Both the position numbers and the translations under genes were made by a program. A stretch of 64,000 nucleotides of DNA. It comes from Sorghum bicolor. Its lineage: Eukaryota; Streptophyta; Magnoliopsida; Poales; Poaceae. Shown here piece after piece: positions 45,511-58,500 of this stretch; the first letter of the stretch is position 1, and the number at the start of each line of letters is the position of its first letter. The stretch spans positions 19,254,990 through 19,318,989 of the forward strand of contig NC_012875.2 of assembly GCF_000003195.3 (NCBI RefSeq). Direction: 5' to 3'. A model generated the notes under the pieces. That model had not been told where the DNA came from. It did no database searches and was given only the letters and a program-made list of their open reading frames with translations.

Positions 45511-45530
45511 GCAGGTTCGATCTAGATCCA
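45511..45530. other. Filler at the right inversion junction
   Basis: About 20 bases (gcaggttcgatctagatc...) match neither orientation of the satellite consensus and lie exactly at the switch back to forward orientation. This is typical of filler DNA at end-joining breakpoints. Confidence 0.6.
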
Positions 45531-48500
45531 CCATCGGCTAAGAAACCATTTTTGACACACCTGTTTGTACTCCTAGATGAAGAGGCTCAAGTGGAAGCTC
45601 GGTTTGGTTTGTTTGGAGATAGTGCTAATCTTGATGCAAGATAGGTGCACGGTTTGCATGGAACATACCATATGCTTGGAAATCATTTTGGATGCACCCG
45701 ATGGAACTCCTTGATGACGTGTGTCGTATGGAATCTCACTTTGGTGTGCTTAGAGATAGTATTAGTTTCGGTGCAAGTTATGTGCACGGTTTGCGTCTAA
45801 TTTACCAAAGTCTAAGAAACCATTTTGGAAGCACCTGTTGGTACTCCTAGGTGAAGAGGCTAAAGTGGAGGCTCGGTTCAGTCTGTTTACAGATAGTGCT
45901 AATCTTGATGCAAGATAGGTGCACCATATGCTCAGAAATCAATTTGGACGCACCAGATGGAACTCCTAGATGACATGTGTCATATGTAATCTCACTTCGG
46001 TCCGTTTAGAGACAGTGTTAGTTTCGGTGCAAGATAGGTGCACGGTTTGCACCTAATGCTCATAGGATAAGAAACCATTTTGGATGCACCCGATGGTACT
46101 CCTAGGTCAAGGGGCTCAAGTGAAAGCTCGGTTTGGTCTGTTTGGAGATAGTGTTAATCTTGATGCAAGATAGATGCACGGTTTCCATGGAACATACAAT
46201 ATGCTCCGAAATCAATTAGGACGCACCTGATATAACTCCTTGATGATGTGTGTCATATGGAATCTTGCTTCGGTTCGTTAGGAGACAGTGTTAGTTTTGG
46301 TAGAAGGTATGTGCACGGTTTACGCCTAATGCACCATAGGCTAAGAAACCATTTTAGACGCACCCGATGGTACTCGTAGTTGAAGAGGCTCAAGTGGAGG
46401 CTCGATTTGGTCTGTTCGGATATAGCGCTAATCTTGATGCAAGATAGTTGCACAGTTTGCATGGAACGTACCATATGTTATGAAATCAATTTGGACGCAA
46501 ACAATGGAACTCCTAGGTGATGTGTCATATGAAATTTTGCTTCGGTCTGTTTGGAGACAATGTTAGTTTTGGTGCAAGATAGGTGCATAGTTTGTGCCTA
46601 ATGTACCATAGTCTAAGAAACCATTTTTGACGCACCTGTTTGTACTCCTAGATGAAGAGGCTCAAGTGGAGGCTCGGTTCGGTCTGTTTGGAGATAGTGC
46701 TAATCTTGATGCAAGATAGGTGCACGATTTGCATAGAACATACCATATGCTTGCAAATCAATTTGGATGCACCCGATGGAACTCATTGATGACGTGTGTC
46801 TTATGGAATCTCGCTTTGGTCTATTTAGAAATAGTGTTAGTTTTGGTGCAAGATATGTTCATGGTTTGCGCCTAATGCACCATATTCTAAGAAACCATTT
46901 TTGAAGTACCTTTTGGTACTTCGGTGAAGAGGGTCAAGTGGAAGCTCGGTTTGATCTGTTTACAGATAGTGCTAATCTTGATGCAAGATAGATGCTTGGT
47001 CTGTATGGAACGTACCATATGCTTAGAAATTAATTTGGACACACCCGATAGAACTCCTTCATGACGTGTGTCATATGGAATCTCGCTTTGGTGTGCTTAG
47101 AGACAGTATTAGTTTTGGTGCAAGATATGTGCACCGTTTGCGCCTAATGCACCAAAGTCTAAGAAACTATTTTGGAAGCACCTATTAGTACTCCTACGTG
47201 AAGAGGCTCAAGTGGAGGCTCGGTTCAGTCTGTTTAGAGATAGTGCTAATCTTGATGCAATATAGGAGCACAATTTGCATGGAACATACCATATGCTCAG
47301 AAATCAATTTGGATGCACTAGATGGAACTCCTAGATGACATGTGTCATATGGAATCTCACTTCGGTCCATTTAGAGACAGTGTTAGTTTTGGTGCAAGAT
47401 AGGTGCACGGTTCGCACCTAATGCACCATAAGATAAGAAACCATTTTGGACACACCCGATGGTACTCTAGGTCAAGGGGCTCAAGTGAAAGCTCGGTTTG
47501 GTCTATTTGGAGATAGTGCTAATCTTGAAGCAAGATAGATGCACGGTTTGCATGGAACATACGATATGGTTAGAAATCAATTAGGACGCACCAGATATAA
47601 CTCCTTGATGATTTGTGTCATATGGAATCTTGCTTCGGTTCGTTTAGAGATAGTGTTAGTTTTGGTAGAAGATATGTGCACGGTTTACGCCTAATGTACC
47701 ATATGCTAAGAAACCATTTTAGACGCATCCGATGGTACTCGTAGTTGAAGAGGATCAAGTGGAGGCTCGATTTGGTCTGTTCAGATATAGTGCTAATCTT
47801 GATGCAAGATAGTTGCACAGTTTGCATGGAACGTACCATATGTTAAGAAATCAATTTGGACACACCCAATGGAACTCCTAGATGGCGTGTGTCATATGGA
47901 ATCTCACTTCGGTCTGTTTGGAGACAATGTTAGTTTTGGTGCAAGATAGGTGCATAGTTTGTGCCTAATGCACCATATTCTAAGAAACCATTTTTGACAC
48001 ACCTGTTTATACTCCTAAATGAAGAGGCTCAAGTGGAAGCTCGGTTCGGTATGTTTGGAGATAGTGCTAATCTTGATGCAAGATAGGTGCACGGTTTGCA
48101 TGGAACATACCATATGCTTGCATGGAACATACCATATGCTCAGAAATCAATTTGGATGCACTAGATGGAACTCCTAGATGACATGTGTCATATGGAATCT
48201 CACTTCGGTCCATTTAGAGACAGTGTTAGTTTTGGTGCAAGATAGGTGCACGGTTTGCACCTAATGCACCATAAGATAAGAAACCATTTTGGACACACCC
48301 GATGGTACTCTAGGTCAAGGTGCTCAAGTGAAAGCTCGGTTTGGTCTATTTGGAGATAGTGCTAATCTTGATGCAAGATAGATGCACGGTTTAGATAGGA
48401 ACATACGATATGGTTAGAAATCAATTAGGACGCACCTGATATAACTCCTTGATGATTTGTGTCATATGGAATCTTGCTTCGGTTCGTTTAGAGATAGTGT

Positions 48501-51500
48501 TAGTTTTGGTAGAAGATATGTGCACGGTTTACGCCTAATGCACCATATGCTAAGAAACCATTTTAGACGCATCCGATGGTACTCGTAGTTGAAGAGGATC
48601 AAGTGGAGGCTCGATTTGGTCTGTTCAGATATAGTGCTAATCTTGATGCAAGATAGTTGCACAGTTTGCATGGAACGTACCATATGTTAAGAAATCAATT
48701 TGGACACACCCAATGGAACTCCTAGATGGCGTGTATCATATGGAATCTCGCTTCGGTCTGTTTGGAGACAAGTTAGTTTTGGTGCAAGATAGGTGCATAG
48801 TTTGTGCCGAATGTACCATAGTCCAAGAAACCATTTTTGACGCACCTGTTTGTACTCCTAGATGAAGAGGCTCAAGTGGAAGCTCGGTTCGGTCTATTTG
48901 GATATAGTGCTAATCTTGATAAAAGATAGGTGCACAGTTTGCATGGAACATACCATATGCTTGGAAATCAATTTGGATGCATCCAATTAAACTCGTTGAT
49001 GACGTGTGTCATATGGAATCTCTCTTTGGTCTGTTTAGAAACAGTGTTATTTTTGGTGCAAGAAAGGTGTATGGTTTGCGCCTAATGCACCATAGTCTAA
49101 GAACCATTATGGAAGTACCTTTTGGTACTTCGGTGAAGAGGGTCAAGTGGAAGCTCGGTTTGATCTGTTTGGAGATAGTGCTAATCTTGATGCAAGATAG
49201 ATGCACGGTCTGCATGGAACGTACCATATGCTTAGAAATTGATTTGGACACACCCGATAGAACTCCTTCATGACGTGTGTCATACGGAATCTCGCTTTGG
49301 TGTGCTTAGAGACAGTATTAGTTTCGGTGCAAGATATGTGCACGGTTTGGGCCTAATGCACCAAAGTCTAAGAAACCATTTTGGAAGCACCTGTTGGTAC
49401 TCCTAGGTGAAGAGGCTCAAGTCGAGGCTCGGTTCGGTCTGTTTAGAGATAGTGCTAATCTTGATACAAGATGGGTGCACGATTTGCATAGAACATACCA
49501 TATGCTTAGAAATTAATATGGATGCACTAGATGGAACTCCTAGATGACATGTGTCATATGGAATCTAACTTTGGTCCGTTTAGAGACAGTGTTAGTTTGG
49601 TTGCAAGATAGGTGCATGGTTTTCACCTAATGCACCATAGGATAAGAAACCATTTTGGACGCACCCGATGGTACTCCTAGGTCAAGGGGCTCAAGTGAAA
49701 CCTCAGTTTGGTCTGTTTGGAGATAGTGCTAATATCGATGCAAGTTAGATGCACGGTTTGCATGGAACATACGATTTGGTCAGAAATCAATTAGGACACA
49801 CCTGATATAACTCCTTGATGATGTGTGTCATATGGAATCTTGCTTCGGTTCGTTTAGGGATAGTGTTAGTTTTGGTAGAAGATATGTGCACGGTTTATGC
49901 CTAATGCACCATAGGCTAATGAAACAATTTTAGACACATCCGATGGTACTCGTAGTTGAAGAGGCTCAAGTGGAGGCTCGATTTGGTCTATTCAGATATA
50001 GTGCTAATCTTGATGCAAGATAGTTGCACAGTTTGCATGGAACGTACCATATGTTAAGAAATCAATTTGGACACACCTAATGGAACTCCTAGATGACGTG
50101 TGTCATATGGAATCTCGCTTCGGTTCGTTTGGAGACAATGTTAGTTTCGGTGCAAGATAGGTGCATAGTTTGTGCCTAATGGCACTATAGTCTAAGAAAC
50201 AATTTTTGACGCACCTATTTGTAGTCCTAGATGAAGAGGCTCAAGTGAAAGCTCGGTTCGGTCTGTTTGGAGATAGTGCTAATCTTGAAGCAAGATAGGT
50301 GCACAGTTTGCATGGAACATACATGGCGTGTGTCATATGGAATCTCGCTTCGGTCTGTTTGGAGACAAGTTAGTTTTGATGCACCCGATGGAACTCCTTG
50401 ATGACGTGTGTCATATGAAATCTATCTTTAGTCTATTTAGAAACAGTGTTAGTTTCGGAGCAAGATAGGTGCATGGTTTGCGCCTAATGCACCATAGTCT
50501 AAGAACCATTTTGGATGTGCTTTTTGGTACTTCGGTGAAGAGGGTCAAGTGGAAGCTCGGTTTGATCTGTTTGGAGATAGTGCTAATCTTGATGCAAGAT
50601 AGATGCACGGTTTGCATGGAACGTACCATATGCTTAGAAATTAATTTGGACACACCCGATAGAACTCCTTCATGACGTGTGTCATATGGAATCTCGCTTT
50701 GGTGTGCTTAGAGACAGTATTAGTTTCACTGCAAGATATGTGCACGGTTTGCGCCTAATGCACCAAAGTCTATGAAACCATTTTAGAAGCACCTGTTGGT
50801 ACTACTAGGTGAAGAGGCTCAAGTGGAGGCTCGGTTCGGTCTGTTTAGAGATAGTGCTAATGTTGATGCAAGATAGGTGCACGATTTGCATGGAACATAC
50901 CATATGCTTAGAAATCAATTTGGATGCACCAGATGGAACTCCTAGATGACATGTGTCATATGATATCTCACTTTGGTCCGTTTAGAGACAGTGTTAGTTT
51001 CGGTGCAAGATAGGTGCACGATTTGCACCTAATTCACCATATGATAAGAAACGATTTTGGACGCACCCGATGGTACTCCTGGGTCAAGGGGCTCAAGTGA
51101 AAGCTCGGTTTGGTCTATTTGGAGATAGTGCTAATCTTGATGCAAGATAGATGCACGGTTTGCATGGAGCATACGATATGGTCAGAAATCAATTAGGACG
51201 CACCTGATATAACTCCTTGATGATGTGTGTCATATGGAATCTTGCTTCGGTTCGTTTAGAGATAGTGTTAGTTTTGGTAGAAGATATGTGCACGGTTTAC
51301 GCCTAATGCACCATATGCTAAGAAACCATTTTAGACGCATCCGATGGTACTCGTAGTTGAAGAGGATCAAGTAGACGCTCGATTTGGTCTGTTCAGATAT
51401 AGTGCTAATCTTGATGCAAGATAGTTGCACAGTTTGCATGGAACGTACCATATGTTAAGAAATCGATTTGGACGCAACTAATGGAACTCCTAGGTGACGT

Positions 51501-54500
51501 GTGTCATATGGAATCTCGCTTCGGTCTGTTTGGAGGCAATGTTAGTTTCGGTGCAAGATAGGTGCATAGTTTGTGCCTAATGCACCATAGTCTAAGAAAC
51601 CATTTTTGACGCACCTATTTGTACTCCTAGATGAAGAGGCTCAAGTGGAAGCTCGGATCGGTCTTTTGGAGATAGTGCTAATCTTGATGCAAGATAGGTG
51701 CACTGTTTGCGTGGAACATACCATATGCTTGGAAATCAATTTGGATGCACCCGATGGAAGTCCTTGATGACGTGTGTCATATGGAATCTCTCTTTGGTCT
51801 GTTAAGAAACAGTGTTAGTTTCGGTGCAAGATATGTGCATGGTTTGCACCTAATGCACCAAAGTCTAAGAAACCATTTTGGAAGCACCTGTTGGTACTTC
51901 GGTGAAGAGGGTCAAGTGGAAGCTCGGTTTGATCTGTTTGGAGATAGTGCTAATCTTGATGCAAGATAGATGCATGGTCTGCATGGAACATACCATATGC
52001 TTAGAAATTAATTTAGACACACCGGATAGAACTCCTTCATGATGTGTGTCATATGGAATCTCGCTTTGGTGTGCTTAGAGACAGTATTAGTTTCGGTGCA
52101 AGATATGTGCACGGTTTGCGCCTAATGCACCAAAGTCTAAGAAACCATTTTGGAAGCACCTGTTGGTACTCCTAGGTGAAGAGGCTCAAGTGGAGGCTCG
52201 GTTCGGTCTGTTTAGAGATAGTGCTAATCTTGATGCAAGATAGGTACACGATTTCCATGGAACATACCATATGCTTAGAAATCAATTTGGATGCACTAGA
52301 TGGAACTCCTAGATGACATGTGTCATATGGAATGTGACTTTGGTCCGTTTAGAGAGAGTGTTAGTTTTGGTGCAAGATAGGTGCACGGTTTGCACCTAAT
52401 GCACCATAGGATAAGAAACCATTTTGGACGCACCCGATGGTACTCCTAGGTCAAGGGGCTCAAGTGAAAGCTCAGTTTAATCTGTTTGGAGATATTGCTA
52501 ATCTCGATGCAAGATAGATGCACGGTCTGCATGGAACGTACCTGATATAACTCCTTGATGATGTGTGTCATATGGAATCTTGCTTCGGTTTGTTTAGAGA
52601 TAGTGTTAGTTTTGGTAGATGATATGTGCACGGTCTACGACTAATGCACCATATGCTAAGAAACCATTTTAGACGCATCCGATGGTACTCGTAGTTGAAG
52701 AGGCTCAAGTGGAGGCTCGATTTGGTCTATTCAGATATAGTGCTCATCTTGATGCAAGATAGTTGCACAGTTTGTATGGAACGTACCATATGTTAAGAAA
52801 TCAATTTGGACACACCCAATGGAACTCCTAGATGATGTGTGTCATATGGAATCTCGCTTGGGTCTGTTTGGAGACAATGTTAGTTTCGGTGCAAGATAGG
52901 TGCATAGTTTGTGCCTAATGCATAATAGTCTAAGAAACCATTTTTGACGCACCTGTTTGTACTCCTAGATGAAGAGGCTCAAGTGGAAGCTCGGTTCTTT
53001 CTGTTTGGAGATAGTGCTAATCTTAATGCAAGATAGGTGCACGGTTTGCATGGAACATACCATATGCACTAGATGGAACTCCTAGATGACATGTGTCATA
53101 TGGAATCTGACTTTGGTCCGTTTAGAGACAGTGTTAGTTTCGGTGCAAGATAGGTGCACGGTTTGCACCTAATGCACCATAGGATAAGAAACCATTTTGG
53201 ACGCACCTGATGGTACTCCTAGGTCAAGGGGCTCAAGTGAAAGCTCAGTTTGGCCTGTTTGGAGACAGTGCTAATTTCGATGCAAGATAGATGCACGGTC
53301 TGCATGGAACATACGATTTGGTCAGAAATCAATTAGGACGCACCTGATATAACTCCTTGATGATGTGTATCATATGAAATCTTGCTTCGGTTCGTTTAGA
53401 GATAGTGTTAGTTTTGGTAGAAGATATGTGCATGGTTTACGCCTAATGCACCATATGCTAAGAAACCATTTTAGACGCATCCGATGGTACTCGTAGTTGA
53501 AGAGGCTCAAGTGGAAGCTCGATTTGGTCTATTCAGATATAGTGATCATCTTGATGCAAGATAGTTGCACAGTTTGTATGGAACGTACCATATGTTAAGA
53601 AATCAATCTGGACACACCCAATGGAACTCCTAGATGATGTGTGTCATATGGAATCTCGCTTCGGTCTATTTGGAGACAATGTTAGTTTCGGTGCAAGATA
53701 GGTGCATAGTTTGTGCCTAATGCAAAATAGTCTAAGAAACCATTTTTGACGCACCTGTTTATACTCCTAGATGAAGAGGCTCAAGTGGAAGCTCGGTTCT
53801 TTCTGTTTGGAGATAGTGCTAATCTTAATGCAAGATAGGTGCACGGTTTGCATGGAACATACCATATGCACTAGATGGAACTCCTAGATGACATGTGTCA
53901 TATGGAATCTGACTTTGGTCCGTTTAGAGACAGTGTTAGTTTCGGTGCAAGATAGGTGCACGGTTTGCACCTAATGCACCATAGGATAAGAAACCATTTT
54001 GGACGCACCTCATGGTACTCCTAGGTCAAGGGGTTCAAGTGAAAGCTCAGTTTGGTCTGTTTGGAGATAGTGCTAATCTCGATGCAAGATAGATGCACGG
54101 TTTGCATGGAACATACGATTTGGTCAGAAATCAATTAGGACGCACCTGATATAACTCCTTGATGATGTGTATCATATGAAATCTTGCTTCGGTTCGTTTA
54201 GAGATAGTGTTAGTTTTGGTAGAAGATATGTGCATGGTTTACGCCTAATGCACCATAGGCTAAGAAACCATTTTAGACGCATCCGATGGTACTCGTAGTT
54301 GAAGAGGCTCAAGTGGAGGCTCGATTTGGTCACTTCGGATATAGTGCTAATCTTGATGCAAGATAGTTGCACAGTTTGCATGGAACGTACCATATGTTAA
54401 GAAATCAATTTGGACGCACGTAATGGAACTCTTAGATGACGTGTGTCATATGGAATCTCGCTTCGGTCTGTTTGGAGACAATGTTAGTTTCGGTGCAAGA

Positions 54501-54663
54501 TAGATGCATAGTTTGTGCCTAATGCACCATAGTCTAAGAAACCCTTTTTGACGCACCTGTTTTTACTCCTAGATGAAGAGGCTCAAGTGGAAGCTTGGTT
54601 CGGTCTGTTTGGAGATAGTGCTAATCTTGATGCAAGATAGGTGCACGATTTACATAGAACATA
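45531..54663 (+). repeat. Satellite right block with higher-order repeats
   Basis: A characteristic variant unit (tttggtagaagatatgtgca and catatgttaagaaatc) recurs near 46290, 47655, 48500, 49870, 51265, 52610, 53415 and 54210. The spacing is mostly about 1365-1400 bp (five dimers), with shorter steps of about 800-845 bp. The pieces 52.6-53.4 kb and 53.4-54.2 kb are near copies (802 bp apart), sharing the same deletion junction at catatgcactagatgg. The array ends where the CACTA element is inserted. Confidence 0.82.
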
Positions 54664-54870
54664 CACTACAAGGAACCTGTTAATCCATGACGAAAAAAAT
54701 CTGTCATGGATTGAGCGTCATGGATTAACTCTCGTGATGGTTTATCGAAATCCGTCACAGATTAACGCAATCAGTGACGGTTTTAAACCGTCACAATATA
54801 GCCCAAGGCCTAGTTAGCCCAGCCCAAGTCCATTTTCTGTGACGAAAAATAACCGTCACGGATTGATTGC
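54664..54870. repeat. CACTA terminal and subterminal repeat region
   Basis: The terminal inverted repeat start is followed by several copies, in both orientations, of motifs like tccatgacg, gtcatggatt, ccgtcacagatt and gtgacggtt. A perfect 10-bp inverted repeat (gtgacggttt and its complement) spans 54774-54794. Such arrays are the binding sites for the TNPA-type protein in En/Spm elements; here the binding motif is inferred as CCGTCAC/GTCATGG-like. Confidence 0.75.
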
Positions 54871-55517
54871 CACATCATCATGGTTGCTTACATGGATGAT
54901 GACATGGACATTGATTCAGCCCAATTTTCAATAGGCCAAAATCAAAGATGGGCCACATTTTAGCCCAATTTAAGCATTTTCACAGCTCCTCTTCAGCCAT
55001 TTTTGGCAGCCCATTTTCAGCAACTCTATAGCCCATTTTTAGCAACTATGCAGCTCAAATTCGCCACCAATTTTTATTGCCCCTTTCAGCCCACTCTACA
55101 TCACATTCAACCCATATACAGGGCCCAATTTCATATATACAGTCCATATATATGGCCCATATAACTACTAATTTCAGCAGCACATCAAATAAAAATTTCA
55201 TTTTTTCAATCTAATATCATATATATCACATGAATTTTCATCCATCATATTACATCAGTTAACATACAAAGTGCATACACGTTGTAGTTTAAGATGGCAC
55301 AAGTCAACAATAAGTAGAGATTCCAAGCAATGCATACAAGTCCAGCAGCTTAATGCATGCAGCAGCAGCAAAATACATACATATAGCAGCAACAACAAAA
55401 TGCAAGCAGCAGTAGAATGCAAGCATTTATAGCTTAACTTGGTCAAAATTGACTTGACACAAGTTAGCAGCAGCAAAATACATGTCGTAGCAAAAGATAT
55501 GTAGCATCATGCATGAA
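54871..55517. other. CACTA 3' noncoding region
   Basis: AT-rich sequence with repeated 'agcccatttt' and 'gcagcag' motifs between the subterminal repeats and the stop of the TNPA-like gene; no gene. It probably includes the 3' UTR. Confidence 0.5.
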
Positions 55518-58500
55518 TTAACTTGGTCGAACTTGACTGAGCAAAAGATTAAGTTTTGCTTCCATCTCAGATTGAGTCCTCTTCATCTCCTCTCGGTCCA
55601 TAATCCTTGCTTTCTCAGATTCTTGCACTTGCTTTGACAAATCAGCTACCTGTACACGCAACTCAGCATTTGCCCTTTTCTCTACTTCCAGTTCTATCTC
55701 AGTGTTTTGCTTACTAGATCTAGGCAGGACATCTTGGAACCCCACATTCTGTAAAAACTGATTCTTCTTGGTGTTCTCAGCAAGCACATCACCAACAACC
55801 TGAGCTATAGATTTGAGTCTTTCACCTTCTGTTGTTGTAGACAGCTTGTTTTCCATTTGTGTCTAGCAAGCAATTAGTAAACAGGGTTGATGATGACAGA
55901 ATTAAAAATAAATATGTTGAAGAGCCAAGTCTAAAATTTATCTTACAATAGCCTCCTATACAGCAGGGGCGTAACATTTTTTTTTCTTGCTATAGTGTAA
56001 CTCCTTGAACAAATCAAATGCATTAGGCTCTTCCTCATTGTATTTGTCTTCCTGGAAATGACATTTATATGCATCAGTTCTAACATAAATTAGTGTTACA
56101 GAAACCAGGATAGCTACTAATCAACTTAAAAATGATGAATCCTCCTTTTCTATTGCCTATCCTACTAAGCCGTAACAATGCAACCTACATTTCTACCTGA
56201 TAAATGAAATTTCTTACTGACTGTTTGAGTGATTCTAGTTAATAGTAACTAAGAAAGTATAACAAGTTGAAGCAAAAAGAAGAAAGATCGAAAGCACTAG
56301 TTGCAGCTAGCAACCAGAATGCATAGGTGTATAGGACCATGCTGCAAGTAAGATAAACAATAAGTAAAATGATCATATGTACATGCCAAATCCAAATAGT
56401 TGTAACAAATTTACAAACACATTTTCTATAAAATAGCAGTAGTAGCATGTTACAATAGCCTACAGCAGCATGTTACAAACATCTTAATATGGTACAGTAG
56501 CAGCAGTAGCTTAACATGGTCATCATAACAGCAGCATGTTAAGAACATAATATTCTTTAAAATTTCCCTTGCATCAAAGTAGTAGTATGACAAGTAGTTG
56601 GGTTGCCACATAAATCAATACATCTCAAATTCCAAAGATTATGTAAAGTGAGAAACATTTCAACAGTTTCAAAATTATTGATGAGCTTCATATAGATAGC
56701 CTTATTTGCCCCCTTAAGTAGCTAGCAGTTGCATACATTTATTTATATGGTGTTTAACATAGCCCACTTACCAAATTTTCAACATGAACCATGTAGGCAC
56801 GAGATCCGGTTGTATGATGGTACTTAACATTCCCTCGGTTGTCTTTGTTCTTTTGACACATCTCCTACATCAAAGAGAAAAATACATGTAAGGTTGGTTG
56901 TAGATCAGCATGTACAAGGCATCAATCTGGTTTTTCAGAGAAAACATACCATCTTTTGGGGGCTTTTCCATGATTCTAAAAGTTGAATCCACTGTTCATT
57001 AGTCATGCATTTGAGAGGAGAAGTTTTTGTAACCAAATGTAGTGGATAAGGATCAAAATATTCTCGTTTCAGCCTATATCTTTGTTGGCGAACTGCAGAC
57101 TTCATCATCTCAATACAAGCCTTTTTAACTATCTCATCATTTGTATTTATGTCAAACTTGGCCTAATTAAATGGAAGAACATATATAAAAAAGAATATCA
57201 ACTCAGTAATCTATGGTATAAAACAGTTTACAAACAATGGTTCTTATATTGAGACTAAATGTGGAAAGGACCGGAGAATGTATGTACCTTAAGGTTTCCT
57301 ATGAATAGATCAACGAACGCAGATGCAGGTTTTTCCTTGTATAGCTTCCAGTGCGTGAGTATAGGCACATGGTTCCTAACTATGATGTTGCATTCAGATG
57401 CAAACTTTGCAGCAACAAGAGGAACCACTGGCCTAATATTCCCTTCAGTTATGACAACTTGCAGTTGGCCACGACGTGCTCGGTTTAACCTTTGGAGACC
57501 ACGTCCCATATTATGTCCCCGGTCCCTTCTCTCTCCCCCTAGTTGGAAATGTACATTGAAATTAAAATTTGTGGGTGAAACAAAGACTAATCTAAGCTGA
57601 TCATGAATTTAAAGCTTTGCATATAAACATTAATCCATTAAGACAATATGGAATATGGAAAACAGATGAACAAACTATCACCTTCATTGGTAATCCGGGT
57701 GTGGTCACCATGCTGGGTAATGCCATCAGCTACGTTAGCCATAAGGGTGTTGTCATCATGCTGGGTGAAGCCCTCTAAAAAGGGCAGCAAGTAAGAAAGC
57801 ATTCATCATAAAAAAATTATAGAACAACAATGAGAATCTTTCACCTCCATTCTCCATATGGCTGTGCTGATTAGGCTGGTCAATTGCATCAGCCCTAGAG
57901 GTCTCGTGACTGTTGTCAAGTAGAGCAGAGATATCACCTAAAATTAATGATAGTAGGGTAAGTTCATCATGTTACCATGTAGGTGCATATCTCTTCTCTG
58001 ACAGAGAAGGTGGATTTTAATTCACCTAAAGCATACTAGTTTCCGGTATGTTCAGTATATCATCAAGGTTTGATAAGACAGCACAACATGATCAAACAAC
58101 CATTTACAGGAAAGGTTAAAAGCTCAGAAAGCAAACAAGTAGGAAGCATGGAAAATAACTATATGAAAATAGAATTTTTGATACATGTTGAGCCCACTTT
58201 TTAGTGTCAAACAACAGATTTCAAAATTTTGCTGCATAGAGCATGTTACTAGAAAACTGTGATAATTGGATTAATAAATTTTTTATACCTCATATAGTTA
58301 AACTTGAAACAGCAGGTTAAACATTTTTTATAGCTGACTCAGTAATGGAATGAAACTAAGTAATGTGGTAGTAGAACTGGCCTTCAGCAGCCGCCTGTGT
58401 GCCCTCATCTAAGTTGCCAACAAGTTCTCTAGTGTGGCTCTCATTAGCTCCAGATGGAGGTGGCACACAAATGTCACTTGGTGTCAGGCTTGCATCTTGC

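Larger units (their letters stand above)
37854..54663. repeat. Tandem satellite array, 274-bp dimer of two 137-bp halves
   Basis: About 16.8 kb of uninterrupted tandem repeats. The period is 274 bp, made of half a (begins gacgtgtgtcatatggaatc) and half b (begins gaagaggctcaagtggaagc), each 137 bp in the common form. The two halves share the block around agataggtgcacggtttgc and tggacgcacc but differ elsewhere. Copies vary by point changes and small deletions. The 137-bp size equals Andropogoneae centromeric satellites (CEN38, SCEN); identity to them was not tested. Three blocks differ in orientation and subtype, listed below. Short ORFs inside recur because the monomers recur; they are not genes. 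Confidence 0.93.

Noticed and set aside
46253..54393. Repeated 73-codon open frames in the satellite (46253, 47618, 48462, 51230, 54172 and inverted at 44689).
   Set aside because: They are the same satellite variant recurring; position and frame follow the repeat period, and there is no coding signature. Used only as markers of higher-order units.
37854..54663. CRISPR-like array of regularly spaced repeats.
   Set aside because: Plant satellite: units are contiguous with no unique spacers, and the context is eukaryotic retrotransposons.
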